A stretch of DNA of 64,000 bases from Methanococcoides alaskense (GTDB taxonomy: Archaea > Halobacteriota > Methanosarcinia > Methanosarcinales > Methanosarcinaceae). The notes beneath the pieces are model-generated. The model was not told where the DNA came from. It searched no databases and was given only the letters and a program-made list of their open reading frames with translations. The position numbers were made by a program, and so were the translations under genes. Location of the stretch: contig NZ_JAVDQI010000006.1 in assembly GCF_031454185.1 (NCBI RefSeq), positions 62,001 to 126,000 of the forward strand, given 5' to 3'. Positions 38,896-48,177 of the stretch are shown piece by piece. Each line of letters begins with the position of its first letter. The stretch's first letter is position 1.

Positions 38896-40199
38896 GTCCT
38901 TCTCTCCATCCTCTCATTATCTTCAGGAACAAGACTTGTGGTGTCATCATAATCTGCAAGCAGTTTGGAAATGCCAATCCCCTTATACTCTGTAGCATCG
39001 TCAAGTTTAAGCTGTAGATCACACTTTTCACAATTTCGATCACAATATATCTGATTGTATGATTCCGGCTCTTTGTAGGAGGTAATAACACCTTCATAAT
39101 TACGAAGGATCACACGGTTTGTCGACCAGGAAATGATATAATTGGGCATAACCGGTATTTTACCTCCTCCATGAGGGGCATCAATAACATAAGTAGGGAC
39201 TGCAAACCCACTTGTATGTCCAATCAAATTTTCCATTATCTCTATTCCTTTGCCTATGGGTGTCCTGAAATGGGACAGACCTTCTGAAAGATCACATTGG
39301 TACAGATAATATGGACGAACACGATTTTGAACCAGTTTATGAACCAGTTTCTTTATAATTCTCTGGCAATCATTTACGCCTGCAAGCAGTACGGTTTGAT
39401 TTCCAAGAGGAATGCCGGCATCTGCAAGCTTTTTAAGCGCTTGTCTGGATGAAAATGTCATTTCTCTGGGATGATTGAAATGTGTATTTAGCCAGATAGG
39501 ATGATGCTTTTTCAAAACCTCCATAAGTTCATCTGTAATTCGGTATGGAAGTACAACTGGCATCCTGCTGCCAATACGGATCACTTCTACGTGAGGAATG
39601 CTATTTATTTCAGTAAGTATCCAATCCAGAAAATCATCAGACAACATTAAAGGATCTCCACCTGAAAGTAATACATCCCTTATTTGTGGAGTGTTCCTAA
39701 TGTACTCGATGCCCTCGAGTATTTTCTCTTTTTCAGGTATGTAATCAATATCCCCAACTTTTCTTTTACGTGTGCAATGGCGGCAATACATGGAACAAAC
39801 ATTGCTTATGTGGAAAAGAACTCTATCAGGATATCTGTGAGTTATACCTTCAACAGGGCTGTCTGTATCCTCTGAAAGAGGATCTTCAAGTTCGTCCACC
39901 GATACAATCAGTTCTTCCGGTGAAGGGAATGATTGTAGGAAAATAGGATCGTTTCTGAAATCATCAGAATCTATCAATGATAGGTAGTAAGGTGTGATAG
40001 ACAATGGGAATTTTTCCAGCGTTTCTTTGAGCTTCTCTTTCTCAGGTGGCTCAAAATTTATTCCAAGCAGTCGCTCGAAAGTATCTATATCCCTAATTGA
40101 ATGTTTTAATTGCCAATTCCAATCTTTCCACTTATCCAGAAAGTCATCAGAATCGATCATTGTTGCTATTTCTTTTTGTTGCTTACTGTATTTTTCCAT
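38892..40199 (-). CDS. ablA: L-lysine 2,3-aminomutase
   Basis: 435 residues, radical-SAM and PLP enzyme converting L-lysine to beta-lysine. The radical-SAM cluster motif CSMYCRHCTRKR (~137) is present, then DVLLSGGDPLML, and the PLP region PHGGGKIPVMPNY (~345, with the Lys). A C-terminal CDRNCEKCDLQL motif fits the family zinc site. It is the first gene of ablAB. A TATA-like stretch lies in the AT-rich DNA upstream but no exact box is chosen. Confidence 0.95.
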   Translation of the reverse strand: MEKYSKQQKEIATMIDSDDFLDKWKDWNWQLKHSIRDIDTFERLLGINFEPPEKEKLKETLEKFPLSITPYYLSLIDSDDFRNDPIFLQSFPSPEELIVSVDELEDPLSEDTDSPVEGITHRYPDRVLFHISNVCSMYCRHCTRKRKVGDIDYIPEKEKILEGIEYIRNTPQIRDVLLSGGDPLMLSDDFLDWILTEINSIPHVEVIRIGSRMPVVLPYRITDELMEVLKKHHPIWLNTHFNHPREMTFSSRQALKKLADAGIPLGNQTVLLAGVNDCQRIIKKLVHKLVQNRVRPYYLYQCDLSEGLSHFRTPIGKGIEIMENLIGHTSGFAVPTYVIDAPHGGGKIPVMPNYIISWSTNRVILRNYEGVITSYKEPESYNQIYCDRNCEKCDLQLKLDDATEYKGIGISKLLADYDDTTSLVPEDNERMERRT

Positions 40200-40508
40200 T
40201 GAAAAACCACGGGTAAAGTTTCGGCTTTAAAATAGCATCTATAATTTACCATCCAAAATTAGCACAAAAAGCACATGGATCTTGAATCAGATAGATACTT
40301 CCAGTCACTTTTCATTGACTGTAGCCTATAAAATAAAAATATACCTACATTATTAGGTTGTGTATTTCATAAAATGAAGATAATATATGATATACTTGTC
40401 CCCCTTCATAGAAGAGACTAAAATTAGATCTGATATAAATATTGGGAAAAATATTTGCAAATTCAATCAATTTATTGTGAAATCTCGATTTGTTGACGTC
40501 ACTTACGA
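40200..40508. other. Non-coding interval upstream of ablA
   Basis: It carries the ablA promoter region. No gene seen; the 80-residue minus frame at 40345-40587 runs into the 404-nt repeat and has no support. Confidence 0.35.
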
Positions 40509-40912
40509 CTCTCAATCTTTTATGTGTGGTAGAAAAGCAGTATAAATGGCAGTGATCAGGGATCGAATTGCCGACCTTATCGGACAATTTTAGGGCGACC
40601 CTACCCCACTGAATTCTCCCCGTCTCAGGTCGACCTTAAGGATTTACAAATGCCAAATAAACTTTGAATATTTATGGGCCTTCACACCCAATGGCGTTCT
40701 ACCTTCTGATTCACTGCCTCACCGTACTTTTCATGGTACGGTAATAGATAATATGTTTTTAAACTATTAATTGATTTTGATATACAACCTGGTAACAAAA
40801 AAGAATTTGACTTCGTCTAGATATTATTTCCTAGAACCGAATTATCATATATATATTTAATCATAAAAAGTTTCATGAGCATGTTTCCAACAAAAAACAT
40901 AAGTTGATGAAT
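40509..40912 (+). ncRNA. 404-nt repeated element, copy 2 (candidate structured RNA)
   Basis: Partner of 33769-34172; see that entry for the alignment. Here the hairpin loops read CCTTCACA and TTTTCATG instead of CTTTCATA and TATTTATG, with unchanged stems. The short frame starting ATGGCAGTGATCAGG has a TAG at codon 16 where copy 1 has TTG. It sits between ablA (minus) and lrgB (minus). Confidence 0.5.
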
Positions 40913-40975
40913 TTAACGTATTGGTATAACCAGTTTCACTTATCTTAATCAAGATCGGAAAGCTACTAAATTATC

Positions 40976-41680
40976 TCACATAAGTATCTTGGCCAGTATT
41001 GGAGCAAGGAAAACTGTAACCAATCCGGCAATGCTAATTGCCATCCCGCTCATGGCTCCCTCGGTCTCCCCCATCTCAACAGCCTTGGTCGTACCGAGGG
41101 CATGGGACGAGGTTCCTATGGCAATTCCCACTGCCACTTTATCGTTTATTCTGAACAACTTACATACCAGAGGACTCAGTAGAACACCTGCTATTCCTGT
41201 GAATACTATGGCTGCAACAGTTATGGATGGTATACCTCCAAGCTGGTTTGATATCTCTATTCCGATTGGTGTTGTAACAGATTTAGGTATCATGGATAGG
41301 CTTAACAGCTCATCAAGCCCGAACATCCTGCACATGACGATTATGCTTACAATACCTGCTGCAGAACCTACACTGATCCCTGCAAGTATTGGAATTACAT
41401 TCTCCTTAAGAAGACTGATCTTCTTATACAGGGGCACAGCCAGGATGACTGTAGCAGGCCCAAGGAAGAAAGATATGTATTGCCCTCCCCTGTTGTAATC
41501 ATCAAAGGTTATGTGTAAGCTCAGCAGAAGACCAATTATCATCAGCATGCTCAGTACTAGTGGGTTCAGTAGGGGGGAACCTGTTTTTTTGTAGAGTAGG
41601 TTGCCTGCATAGAATGTTATTATGGATATCCCTATGCCAAAGACCGGCGATCCCACCAGATAGGGCGCAAGTTCACTCAA
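40976..41680 (-). CDS. lrgB: LrgB-family membrane protein
   Basis: 234 residues, about seven hydrophobic segments. LrgB hallmarks: SPVFGIGISIITFYAGNLLY at the start, ISFFLGPATVILAVPLYKK, then SVTTPIGIEISNQLGG and AIGTSSHALGTTKAVEMGE near the end. LrgA/LrgB proteins are holin-like partners in bacteria and some plant and bacterial homologues transport glycolate or related acids. An archaeon has no murein, so a transport role is more likely. It overlaps lrgA by 8 bases. Confidence 0.9.
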   Translation of the reverse strand: MSELAPYLVGSPVFGIGISIITFYAGNLLYKKTGSPLLNPLVLSMLMIIGLLLSLHITFDDYNRGGQYISFFLGPATVILAVPLYKKISLLKENVIPILAGISVGSAAGIVSIIVMCRMFGLDELLSLSMIPKSVTTPIGIEISNQLGGIPSITVAAIVFTGIAGVLLSPLVCKLFRINDKVAVGIAIGTSSHALGTTKAVEMGETEGAMSGMAISIAGLVTVFLAPILAKILM

Positions 41681-42038
41681 CAGATCGTCTCCTTTTGATC
41701 AGTATCTGTACCGTCATACCGGTCACCACTGTAATGATGAAGGTCGAGATCACGGATATGAAAAGCAGGGCAGTCCATTTTCCTTCAAGTATGGAAAAAC
41801 AAGTTATCAGTCCCACAGCTGCCGGTATGAAAAAAAATGAGAGATGCTTTAGCAGGAAGTTGCTTACATCTTCGATCATGGATAGTTTTAGGATACCAGT
41901 TACCAGAAGGACCAGTAATAGCATCATTCCCAGTATATTTCCGGGAATCGGAAGGTTGAGATAATTATGGAGGATATCTCCCATAAAGCATATGGAGAGA
42001 ATTATAACTAACTGGATGATATACCTAATTGGGATCAT
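41673..42038 (-). CDS. lrgA: LrgA/CidA-family membrane protein
   Basis: 121 residues with four hydrophobic segments. The family motif LPIPGNILGMMLLLVLL (~28-44) is present, and the protein ends in basic RRRSVE. It is the partner of LrgB in one transcript. Confidence 0.88.
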   Translation of the reverse strand: MIPIRYIIQLVIILSICFMGDILHNYLNLPIPGNILGMMLLLVLLVTGILKLSMIEDVSNFLLKHLSFFFIPAAVGLITCFSILEGKWTALLFISVISTFIITVVTGMTVQILIKRRRSVE

Positions 42039-42121
42039 TTTCGTTTTTTTGGAGTAAGGTCAGTAGCAGACAGTAGCATTTTCAGTTCATGAATAGATCC
42101 ATGAACTGAAAAAATGCTCAA

Positions 42122-43516
42122 TTACTGACTGCTTTTGGGCTTACCTGAGCCTCGACCAGAATTTCGACCTGAGTTTTTCTTGGAGGTAGTACTCTTAGCC
42201 TGGCCTCCATTGGTGTTCTCTGATCGTCCACCTTTATTTTTACTATCTTTATTAGCACTACTACTTCTACCGCCTTTGCCTTCTCCTTTTTTGCCCCTGC
42301 CTCTTTTAGGTCCGGCGCTTCCTGTTCGTCCTCTCTGTTGCTTGGGAGCTGGCTTTGCTGCGTCCCCCGTGGCATTCTTCGCTTTTTCGGAATGGTAATT
42401 ATGCTCAGCGACCTCGATCTCCATGTCGGTGAGCTTTTCGATATCACGCAGGAAATCCCGCTCATCGGCTGCACAGAATGAGTATGCTGTTCCCTCAGCT
42501 CCTGCTCTTGCTGTACGTCCTATTCGGTGTACGTAGCTTTCAGGGATATTCGGCAGGTCATAGTTTATTACGTGTGATATGTCCTCGATATCAATTCCTC
42601 GAGCAGCTATGTCTGTTGCAACCAGTACACGCAGTTGTCCGGACTTGAAATTCTGAAGTGTTTTTGTGCGGTGGGTCTGGGACTTGCTGCCATGAATAGC
42701 ACCTGCATTTATATTGCTCTTGTTTAGCATCTCAGTGACCTTATTGGCACGGTGCTTTGTACGTGTGAATACAAGGACACAGTCCAGATGCTTACCTCTT
42801 AGTAAATGCAAAAGTAATTCGTTCTTGTTATCCGTATCCACGAAAAAGATGAACTGCTCTATGCGCTCAACAGTTGTTGCCTGCGGGGTAACCTCTACCT
42901 GTGCAGGATTGCTGAGCATCTTCCTGGCAAGTGTGGATATCTCCGGGGACATGGTGGCTGAATAGAAAAGGGACTGACGCTTTTTTGGCAGCATATCGAC
43001 AATTTTGTTCACATCGTTGAGGAAACCCATGTCAAGCATCCTGTCCGCTTCATCAAGGACAAAATACTCCACACTGGAAAGCCTAATATGGCCTTGTTGA
43101 ATCAGGTCCAGCAGTCTGCCCGGGGTTGCTACAAGGCAATCCACACCCTTTGAGAGAGCTCTTACCTGTGGTGTCTGTCCAACTCCTCCGAATACAACTG
43201 TATGCTTGTAACGGGTGTGTTTGCCATACGTGGCAAAACTATCCCCTATCTGTGCTGCAAGTTCCCTTGTGGGCGCAAGCACAAGCACTCGCGGACTTCT
43301 TGACTTCACTGTCTTGTGGGATGCAGACATATTCTGGAGAATCGGTAATATGAATGCAGCTGTCTTGCCTGTACCTGTCTGAGCGATACCGATCATGTCC
43401 CTACCATCCAACAGATGGGGGATGGATAGTTCCTGTATCGGAGTAGGTGTTGTATATCCTTCTTCGGTTAATGCCCGCTGAAGCGGGAATATTAAATTTA
43501 AATTATCAAATGACAC
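42122..43516 (-). CDS. DEAD-box RNA helicase
   Basis: 464 residues. All helicase motifs are visible: Q motif YTTPTPIQELSIP (~18), I AQTGTGKT (~42), Ia PTRELA (~82), Ib TPGR, II DEAD (~151), III SAT (~184), IV VFTRTKHRA, V ATDIAARGID (~298), VI HRIGRTARAG (~327). The last ~85 residues are low-complexity Lys/Gly/Ser/Arg-rich (QQRGRTGSAGPKRGRGKK and after), an RNA-binding tail like that of cold-adapted DEAD-box proteins. It unwinds RNA; a cold-shock role is suggested only by analogy. Confidence 0.95.
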   Translation of the reverse strand: MSFDNLNLIFPLQRALTEEGYTTPTPIQELSIPHLLDGRDMIGIAQTGTGKTAAFILPILQNMSASHKTVKSRSPRVLVLAPTRELAAQIGDSFATYGKHTRYKHTVVFGGVGQTPQVRALSKGVDCLVATPGRLLDLIQQGHIRLSSVEYFVLDEADRMLDMGFLNDVNKIVDMLPKKRQSLFYSATMSPEISTLARKMLSNPAQVEVTPQATTVERIEQFIFFVDTDNKNELLLHLLRGKHLDCVLVFTRTKHRANKVTEMLNKSNINAGAIHGSKSQTHRTKTLQNFKSGQLRVLVATDIAARGIDIEDISHVINYDLPNIPESYVHRIGRTARAGAEGTAYSFCAADERDFLRDIEKLTDMEIEVAEHNYHSEKAKNATGDAAKPAPKQQRGRTGSAGPKRGRGKKGEGKGGRSSSANKDSKNKGGRSENTNGGQAKSTTSKKNSGRNSGRGSGKPKSSQ

Positions 43517-43732
43517 GTTATACCTCTGGTTATAATGTAAAAATCGTTGGAATTTATCTGACCCATCTTATTGATAAGAGATAATCTTGGTGGTTAATGA
43601 CCCAAGATATATAATTAATTCTTTACAGTAAAGGTGAAAAATAGGCATTCTTCATGTTCTTTAGTTTTTGAAGTCCTGTTATTCCTCACACTGATCGGGA
43701 ATATTGGGGGTCAAGAGAAATTCAATACTTTT

Positions 43733-44338
43733 TTAATATTGTCCTTTGAAATGAGGAATTGTCCTGTGAACCCGTTCTTGATATTCTCTGTATTCATCAC
43801 CAAAACGTGAAACCAGTCTTCTTTCCACATGCAGGGACCCCAGATACACGTACAGGGTGGAAAAAATGTATATGACGAGCAGATTGACGGTCATAAAAGG
43901 GGTCAGCCATATAATGATCAGTCCTGAGAGCAGGAAGGGGTCCCTTATGAATCGGAAAATACCCTGAATATTCAGGGAACCTGCTTCAGGAGTCTTTGGT
44001 GCAGACAGCTGTGCACGTATCTTGAATCTGTGGGGTGCATCCAGCAAACCTCTGGCTCCGATGAGTGCACCGATCAACTGTCCACCTACCATGCACCAGC
44101 GCCAGGGAGATGGTATTATGTAGAGTATTGGCCCCGGATATTTGTAGAGCAGATATATGAGTGGTAATACTGTTAGCACTGAGATCAGGCTGTATGCTAG
44201 CATATAATATTTTTCTGACCCGGGGCCCATTACTCGCAAGATCATGCCTTTGAAAGGTAGGCTTGCGGTAAGGCTATGAATAGCTGCAAATGCTATCAGG
44301 CAAAGAACAAGGATGATCGTGGATGAAACCAATTCCAA
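43733..44338 (-). CDS. NnrU/isoprenylcysteine-methyltransferase-like membrane protein
   Basis: 201 residues with five to six membrane helices and a TTG start. FRFIRDPFLLSGLIIIWLTP (~130-150) and the end LHVERRLVSRFGDEYREYQE match the phospholipid/isoprenylcysteine methyltransferase (PEMT/ICMT) C-terminal motif, and the early IAFAAIHSLTASLPFK fits NnrU. It probably uses SAM in the membrane; the substrate is unknown. Confidence 0.7.
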   Translation of the reverse strand: MELVSSTIILVLCLIAFAAIHSLTASLPFKGMILRVMGPGSEKYYMLAYSLISVLTVLPLIYLLYKYPGPILYIIPSPWRWCMVGGQLIGALIGARGLLDAPHRFKIRAQLSAPKTPEAGSLNIQGIFRFIRDPFLLSGLIIIWLTPFMTVNLLVIYIFSTLYVYLGSLHVERRLVSRFGDEYREYQERVHRTIPHFKGQY

Positions 44339-44571
44339 TACTCTCCATTTTCTAATTTTAATTATATCTAATATTTGTGACTTTATGGGGCTGTCAGATC
44401 TTCAGTTGTCAACGAATTTTCTAAATATTCCCTCAATAATATCTAAATATATTACTTTATAATCCTTGATAAATATTAGAAGTTCACGTAATATAAAGCA
44501 AACCACTAAAATCTCGAAGATAATTTTGTGAGTATCCTCCGGAATTTTATGATGTGCCCTGCTCTTTCGAA

Positions 44572-44976
44572 TCATACATTACCGTCCCCTGATCTCAAAA
44601 CAACAGGAACAAGTCCATTGTATTCAGCAGCTGTCATTATCCTGACATGCATATCATCTGCCGTCTCCCATACCTTTGCAGTACGCTCTCTGTAAAGCGG
44701 ATCTCTCAAAAGATGGTGGTCGTATATAATGAGATATGGAGCACTTTCCCTGATGATCCTGGTGAGGTTATTTATGGCCCGATCAAGGTTTGTCCTGCTG
44801 AGAAGATTACCTAAAAGGTAGGTTGCCGGACCATCCAGTATCAATATATCCGGATCTTCTTCAATGATCCATTGTGCATGGTCTTCAATGTTTGGTCCCT
44901 GCAGATCCGATGTATGAATTATTTTTTTACCCCCGTATTCTATGATGGTGGCGATGACCCATCCATGAAAAACGGT
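44572..44976 (-). pseudogene. N-terminally truncated UPF0282-type metallo-beta-lactamase-fold gene
   Basis: The minus frame is open from 44976, just after a TAA, and reads HGWVIATIIEYGGKKIIHTS, then DLQGP, WIIEEDPDILILDGPATYLL and LIIYDHHLLRDPLYRER. This is the C-terminal half of the archaeal UPF0282 family (pattern HxSDxQ...DGPxTYL...DHHxxRD). The first half with the main metal-binding HxHxDH motif is absent and there is no credible start. Only ~134 of ~300 residues remain, so it is a gene remnant. Confidence 0.7.
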
Positions 44977-45178
44977 TTAAAAAAATAAATACTAAACGTG
45001 CGTTTCCTTCAAATTTCCCTGACATGATCTTTGTTCTATGAGAAAATAAGAGTATCGATATAAATATTCTGACCACTGGTTATGTCAATAATATATCAAA
45101 TATTAATTATATATATGGGGTTTTCAGAGACAACCTATATTAGCTAATCGAATGTATATTCTATTGGGGGTTTTAAAA

Positions 45179-45370
45179 ATGTGGAGTTATTCAAAAATTG
45201 ACACCGAAAATCTGAAAGCTATCAATGAGCTGGAAAGTAAATTAGGTATAGCCCTAATTGCTTTTTCAGATGAGAATATCGAGTATGCAGACTTAAATGA
45301 AGACGCTGCTAAAGAAGTAAAGGATCTGGAAACGAAACTGGGTCTTTCACTGCTTGCACTTAAAGAATAA
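45179..45370 (+). CDS. Small protein with an internal duplication, unrecognised
   Basis: 63 residues from ATG after GGGGGTTTTAAAA. Two copies of a motif are visible: LESKLGIALIAF (~18-29) and LETKLGLSLLAL (~49-60), separated by an acidic linker. It is soluble and helical. No known domain is seen. The good ribosome site and internal repeat suggest it is real. Confidence 0.6.
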   Translation: MWSYSKIDTENLKAINELESKLGIALIAFSDENIEYADLNEDAAKEVKDLETKLGLSLLALKE

Positions 45371-45650
45371 TAAAATAGTGGATTGCAATATTTTGCACCC
45401 ACTACCTTTTTTTTCAATTTTAATGATTCCTACGTTAAGGTGATGAAAATACCTTTGTTCATTGTTCAGATGATCCGCAAGATCGTCAATGCTACTGATC
45501 CCGCCCGAAAATATGTAAGTATATTTCCTGGAATGGCACATTTTCTACTACGAAAATCTAATGCATGGGGCATGTTCAGTATGTTCAACATACTGCATTA
45601 TTGTTCTGTTCAATGTTTTGAAGTGATGGGAAAACAGTTTCAATAACTAT

Positions 45651-46850
45651 TTATTTTGCTATTACCCTAACCATATCAACGAACGCATCTTCCCGCGAAT
45701 TGGACATCTTTCCCCTGAATTGGATCTTGAGGCTGTCTATGTCGATTACGGCAATGCTTTCCTCGTGCCAAGTGTTTTCAGTGTCAACATTCCCTCTTAA
45801 TATTGCCTTTTCATTCCAAGTAGCTCCTCCATCTGTGGACACATCAAATGCAAGGTATTCTCCTTTGTCGAGGTAGCTTTCAATATACCAGGAGAAGGTA
45901 ATTGTAGCGCTTGTTTTGCCATTCAAATCTACGGGAATAGAGGTTAATGTTGCATCCGTAGCCCGGCCATCGATTCCAGCAGACCATCTGCCTTCTGTTG
46001 ACCGCTGAGTTGAATCGTACCAGTCTCTTTGGCTGTCTTCAGTCCATAGCCCGTTCCATTCACCCTGCTCAAAGCTATCGTAGAATACCTCTTGTGGCAC
46101 ACTAGATGCTTCTTCAACTGTTACCGTTGTGGTGTCTGTATCGGTGAGACCATAATTATCCGTCACTCTCAGTGTCACTTTGTATGTATTTGGAATAGTA
46201 TAGGTGTGAGTAGTGGTCTCTCCGATTCCTGTGTTTCCATCCCCGAAGTCCCAGTCATATGAGACAATGGATTCTTCAGGGTCGGATGAAGCAGAACCAT
46301 CTAAGGATATTAGGTCACCTTCATTGACCTCGGAGGGACCATTGGCAACTGCCACAGGGGCTTCGTTAATAGTCAGAGTCGTATTTTTGATCAAGACATC
46401 TATGGGATTTCCAGATGGGTCGCTTATGATAACATTTTTCAGACAAATTGTTGATGTGCTTGTGGCCTGTTCCTTTACACTCATTGTGATACTTGCAAAT
46501 GACTCAGGTTCTATGATGCTTGAAGGAGCCAGTATCAAACCGTAAACATTTGAAAGTGTTCCTGCATTGTTGTCTATGCTTCCGTTGTTAAAAAATGTAG
46601 AAGCTCCATTCTGGCTTAAGAGTATGCCTTCAGATACACTCTCAACCTGTATTTTTGAGTTGTCAAAGTCAATATCGAACTGTAATCCTGCAATTGCAGT
46701 ATCCGGTGCTACAAACACATCGATTGTGAAGTTTTCACCGGTTGTGGCTATTTGAGTTGATGATTCAAGCGTTACGTCTGCTGCATTTGAATTGAAACAA
46801 CCAAAAACAAGCAAAAGTAAAAATATAGTGATTATTGTAATGACTTTAAT
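45651..46850 (-). CDS. Secreted cohesin/PKD protein, probable AUU start
   Basis: 399 residues if begun at ATT (46848-46850), which follows GAGGGTG by five bases and gives MKVITIITIFLLLLVFGC, a complete signal or lipoprotein peptide. The only canonical start (TTG, 46814) cuts the signal. Residues ~25-165 look like a cohesin-type domain (GENFTIDVFVAPDTAIAGLQ). Residues 165-245 are a PKD domain (SYDWDFGDGNTG, YKVTLRVTDNYG). The remainder (FYDSFEQGEWNGLWTEDSQ onward) is a jelly-roll-like C-terminal domain. It is probably surface-bound; cohesin-like domains in archaea bind dockerin-like partners. Confidence 0.75.
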   Translation of the reverse strand: MKVITIITIFLLLLVFGCFNSNAADVTLESSTQIATTGENFTIDVFVAPDTAIAGLQFDIDFDNSKIQVESVSEGILLSQNGASTFFNNGSIDNNAGTLSNVYGLILAPSSIIEPESFASITMSVKEQATSTSTICLKNVIISDPSGNPIDVLIKNTTLTINEAPVAVANGPSEVNEGDLISLDGSASSDPEESIVSYDWDFGDGNTGIGETTTHTYTIPNTYKVTLRVTDNYGLTDTDTTTVTVEEASSVPQEVFYDSFEQGEWNGLWTEDSQRDWYDSTQRSTEGRWSAGIDGRATDATLTSIPVDLNGKTSATITFSWYIESYLDKGEYLAFDVSTDGGATWNEKAILRGNVDTENTWHEESIAVIDIDSLKIQFRGKMSNSREDAFVDMVRVIAK

Positions 46851-47083
46851 AGGTACACCCTCTTTATTTTAAAGGCTTGTAGATTTATATCTATATATAA
46901 TTATTTGTAATTTTAGATAAAACTCTCCTATAATATTATATCCTAAACAAAATTATTTTGGTATATCTCAAAGAGAGTTCATAAGAAAGTTAAATGATCT
47001 ACTTTATTTAATTTCTTAGAGCAAAAATGATTGCTTAAAAATTAACCTAAATACTCCGATTTTTTCCAAACAATAGCATTATT
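46851..47083. other. Non-coding AT-rich interval
   Basis: It contains the upstream region of the cohesin/PKD gene. Nothing further recognised. Confidence 0.35.
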
Positions 47084-47152
47084 GAAAGTTTACGGTAAAC
47101 TTTCTGCTTAAACCACCAATAACTTTCTAATATTGGTGTTTTTTTCTTTTTT
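47084..47152 (+). ncRNA. Hairpin pair with intrinsic terminator, candidate end of a small plus-strand RNA
   Basis: GAAAGTTTA/TAAACTTTC (47084-47092 with 47096-47104) is a perfect nine-base hairpin with a CGG loop. CACCAATA/TATTGGTG (47114-47121 with 47131-47138) follows, then a T-rich run to 47152. The T run is on the plus strand but both neighbouring genes (tRNA-Leu and the cohesin gene) are on the minus strand, so it ends no known transcript. A small RNA starting in 46851-47080 is possible. Confidence 0.35.
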
Positions 47153-47214
47153 AGGTATTGGATTATATTTATAGAGTTCGTTTATTCTTAGATGCCTATA
47201 TACTTTAAAATGAG

Positions 47215-47299
47215 TGCGGGGGGAGGGATTCGAACCCTCGAAATCCTTCGATACCAGATCTTAAGTCTGGCGCCTTTGACCTAGCTGGGCGACCCCCGC
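47215..47299 (-). tRNA. tRNA-Leu (anticodon UAA)
   Basis: Minus-strand GCGGGGG pairs with CCCCCGC, with A as discriminator; CCA is not encoded. The anticodon stem CCAGA/TCTGG encloses CTTAAGA with anticodon TAA. The long variable arm (GTATCGAAGGATTTCGA region) and T-arm GGTTCGAATCC are those of a class II leucine tRNA. 85 nt. Confidence 0.96.
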
Positions 47300-47380
47300 A
47301 TGAGAATTAGAATGGCTACCTTACGCTTTTGGTCACCCCATAATTAAAGTTAAGTTACTTAAGCCTTATTCTAATGGAAC

Positions 47381-48127
47381 ATGAAGATAACATTTCTTGG
47401 AACAGGTGTGGCGATACCACAGAAGGACAGGGTCCAGTCAGGTGTATTGATGGAGTTCGGGGAAAATAAGGTGCTTTTCGACTGCGGGGGTGGCATTCTT
47501 AATCGGATATTCGAAAGCGGAGTCTTGCATACGGAGATCGATACCATTGTGCTTTCGCATCTGCACCTTGATCATGTGGCGGATGTCATGTGTCTGCTCA
47601 AGGCCAACTGGCTCTGCGACAAGCTTGATTCGGTCATTTATGGGCCCGTGGGAACGCAGGAATGGTTAGAGCGGCTCATGGACATCTATCCGTACATGAA
47701 AGAGAAGGTCAATGTTGAGGTTCGGGAAGTTGCAGCAGGTGAAGTATTTGAGCTTACAGATGGGTGCATTGTCCAGTGTGCTGATGGGATACACAGTGTA
47801 CCTTCGCTTGGATGTCGGGTGCAATACGATGGTAAGGTCGTTGTCTATTCAGGGGATACTGAGCCATGTGATTGCATCATGGAGCTGGCACAAGATGCCG
47901 ATCTGCTTATTCACGAATGCTCTTTCCCGCTGGACTTTCCTATGACCAATCATGCCACACCTGATATGCTGCGACCATATCTCGAAGGGTCCGGTATCTC
48001 AAGGGTGTATCTGACACATCTTTATCCTCACATGCAGGGGCACGAAGAGGAAGCTCTCGAATACATAAAAGAAAAGTTCGAGGGGGAAGTGCATATTGCT
48101 TCCGACCTCATGGAAGTTGAGCTCTGA
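47381..48127 (+). CDS. Metallo-beta-lactamase-fold hydrolase (RNase Z-like family)
   Basis: 248 residues. The start MKITFLGTGVAIPQKDRVQS is typical. The metal motif SHLHLDHVAD (~59-68) has the HxHxDH set, and later ligands are IHSV (~136), YSGDTEPC (~157) and LTHLYPH (~210). It resembles RNase Z/arylsulfatase-type hydrolases but lacks the long flexible arm of true RNase Z, so the substrate is open. Confidence 0.8.
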   Translation: MKITFLGTGVAIPQKDRVQSGVLMEFGENKVLFDCGGGILNRIFESGVLHTEIDTIVLSHLHLDHVADVMCLLKANWLCDKLDSVIYGPVGTQEWLERLMDIYPYMKEKVNVEVREVAAGEVFELTDGCIVQCADGIHSVPSLGCRVQYDGKVVVYSGDTEPCDCIMELAQDADLLIHECSFPLDFPMTNHATPDMLRPYLEGSGISRVYLTHLYPHMQGHEEEALEYIKEKFEGEVHIASDLMEVEL

Positions 48128-48177
48128 AAACTAGTCAGGGCATGCGTTCAATTTCAAATTGGATGAGATGTCCTTGT

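Noticed and set aside
42135..42398. Plus-strand Pro/Leu-rich frame opposite the helicase tail
   Set aside because: A mirror of the low-complexity Lys/Gly/Arg coding region on the other strand.
45383..45646. 87-residue plus-strand frame
   Set aside because: No ribosome site, no domain and odd composition; it fills the gap between two genes by chance.
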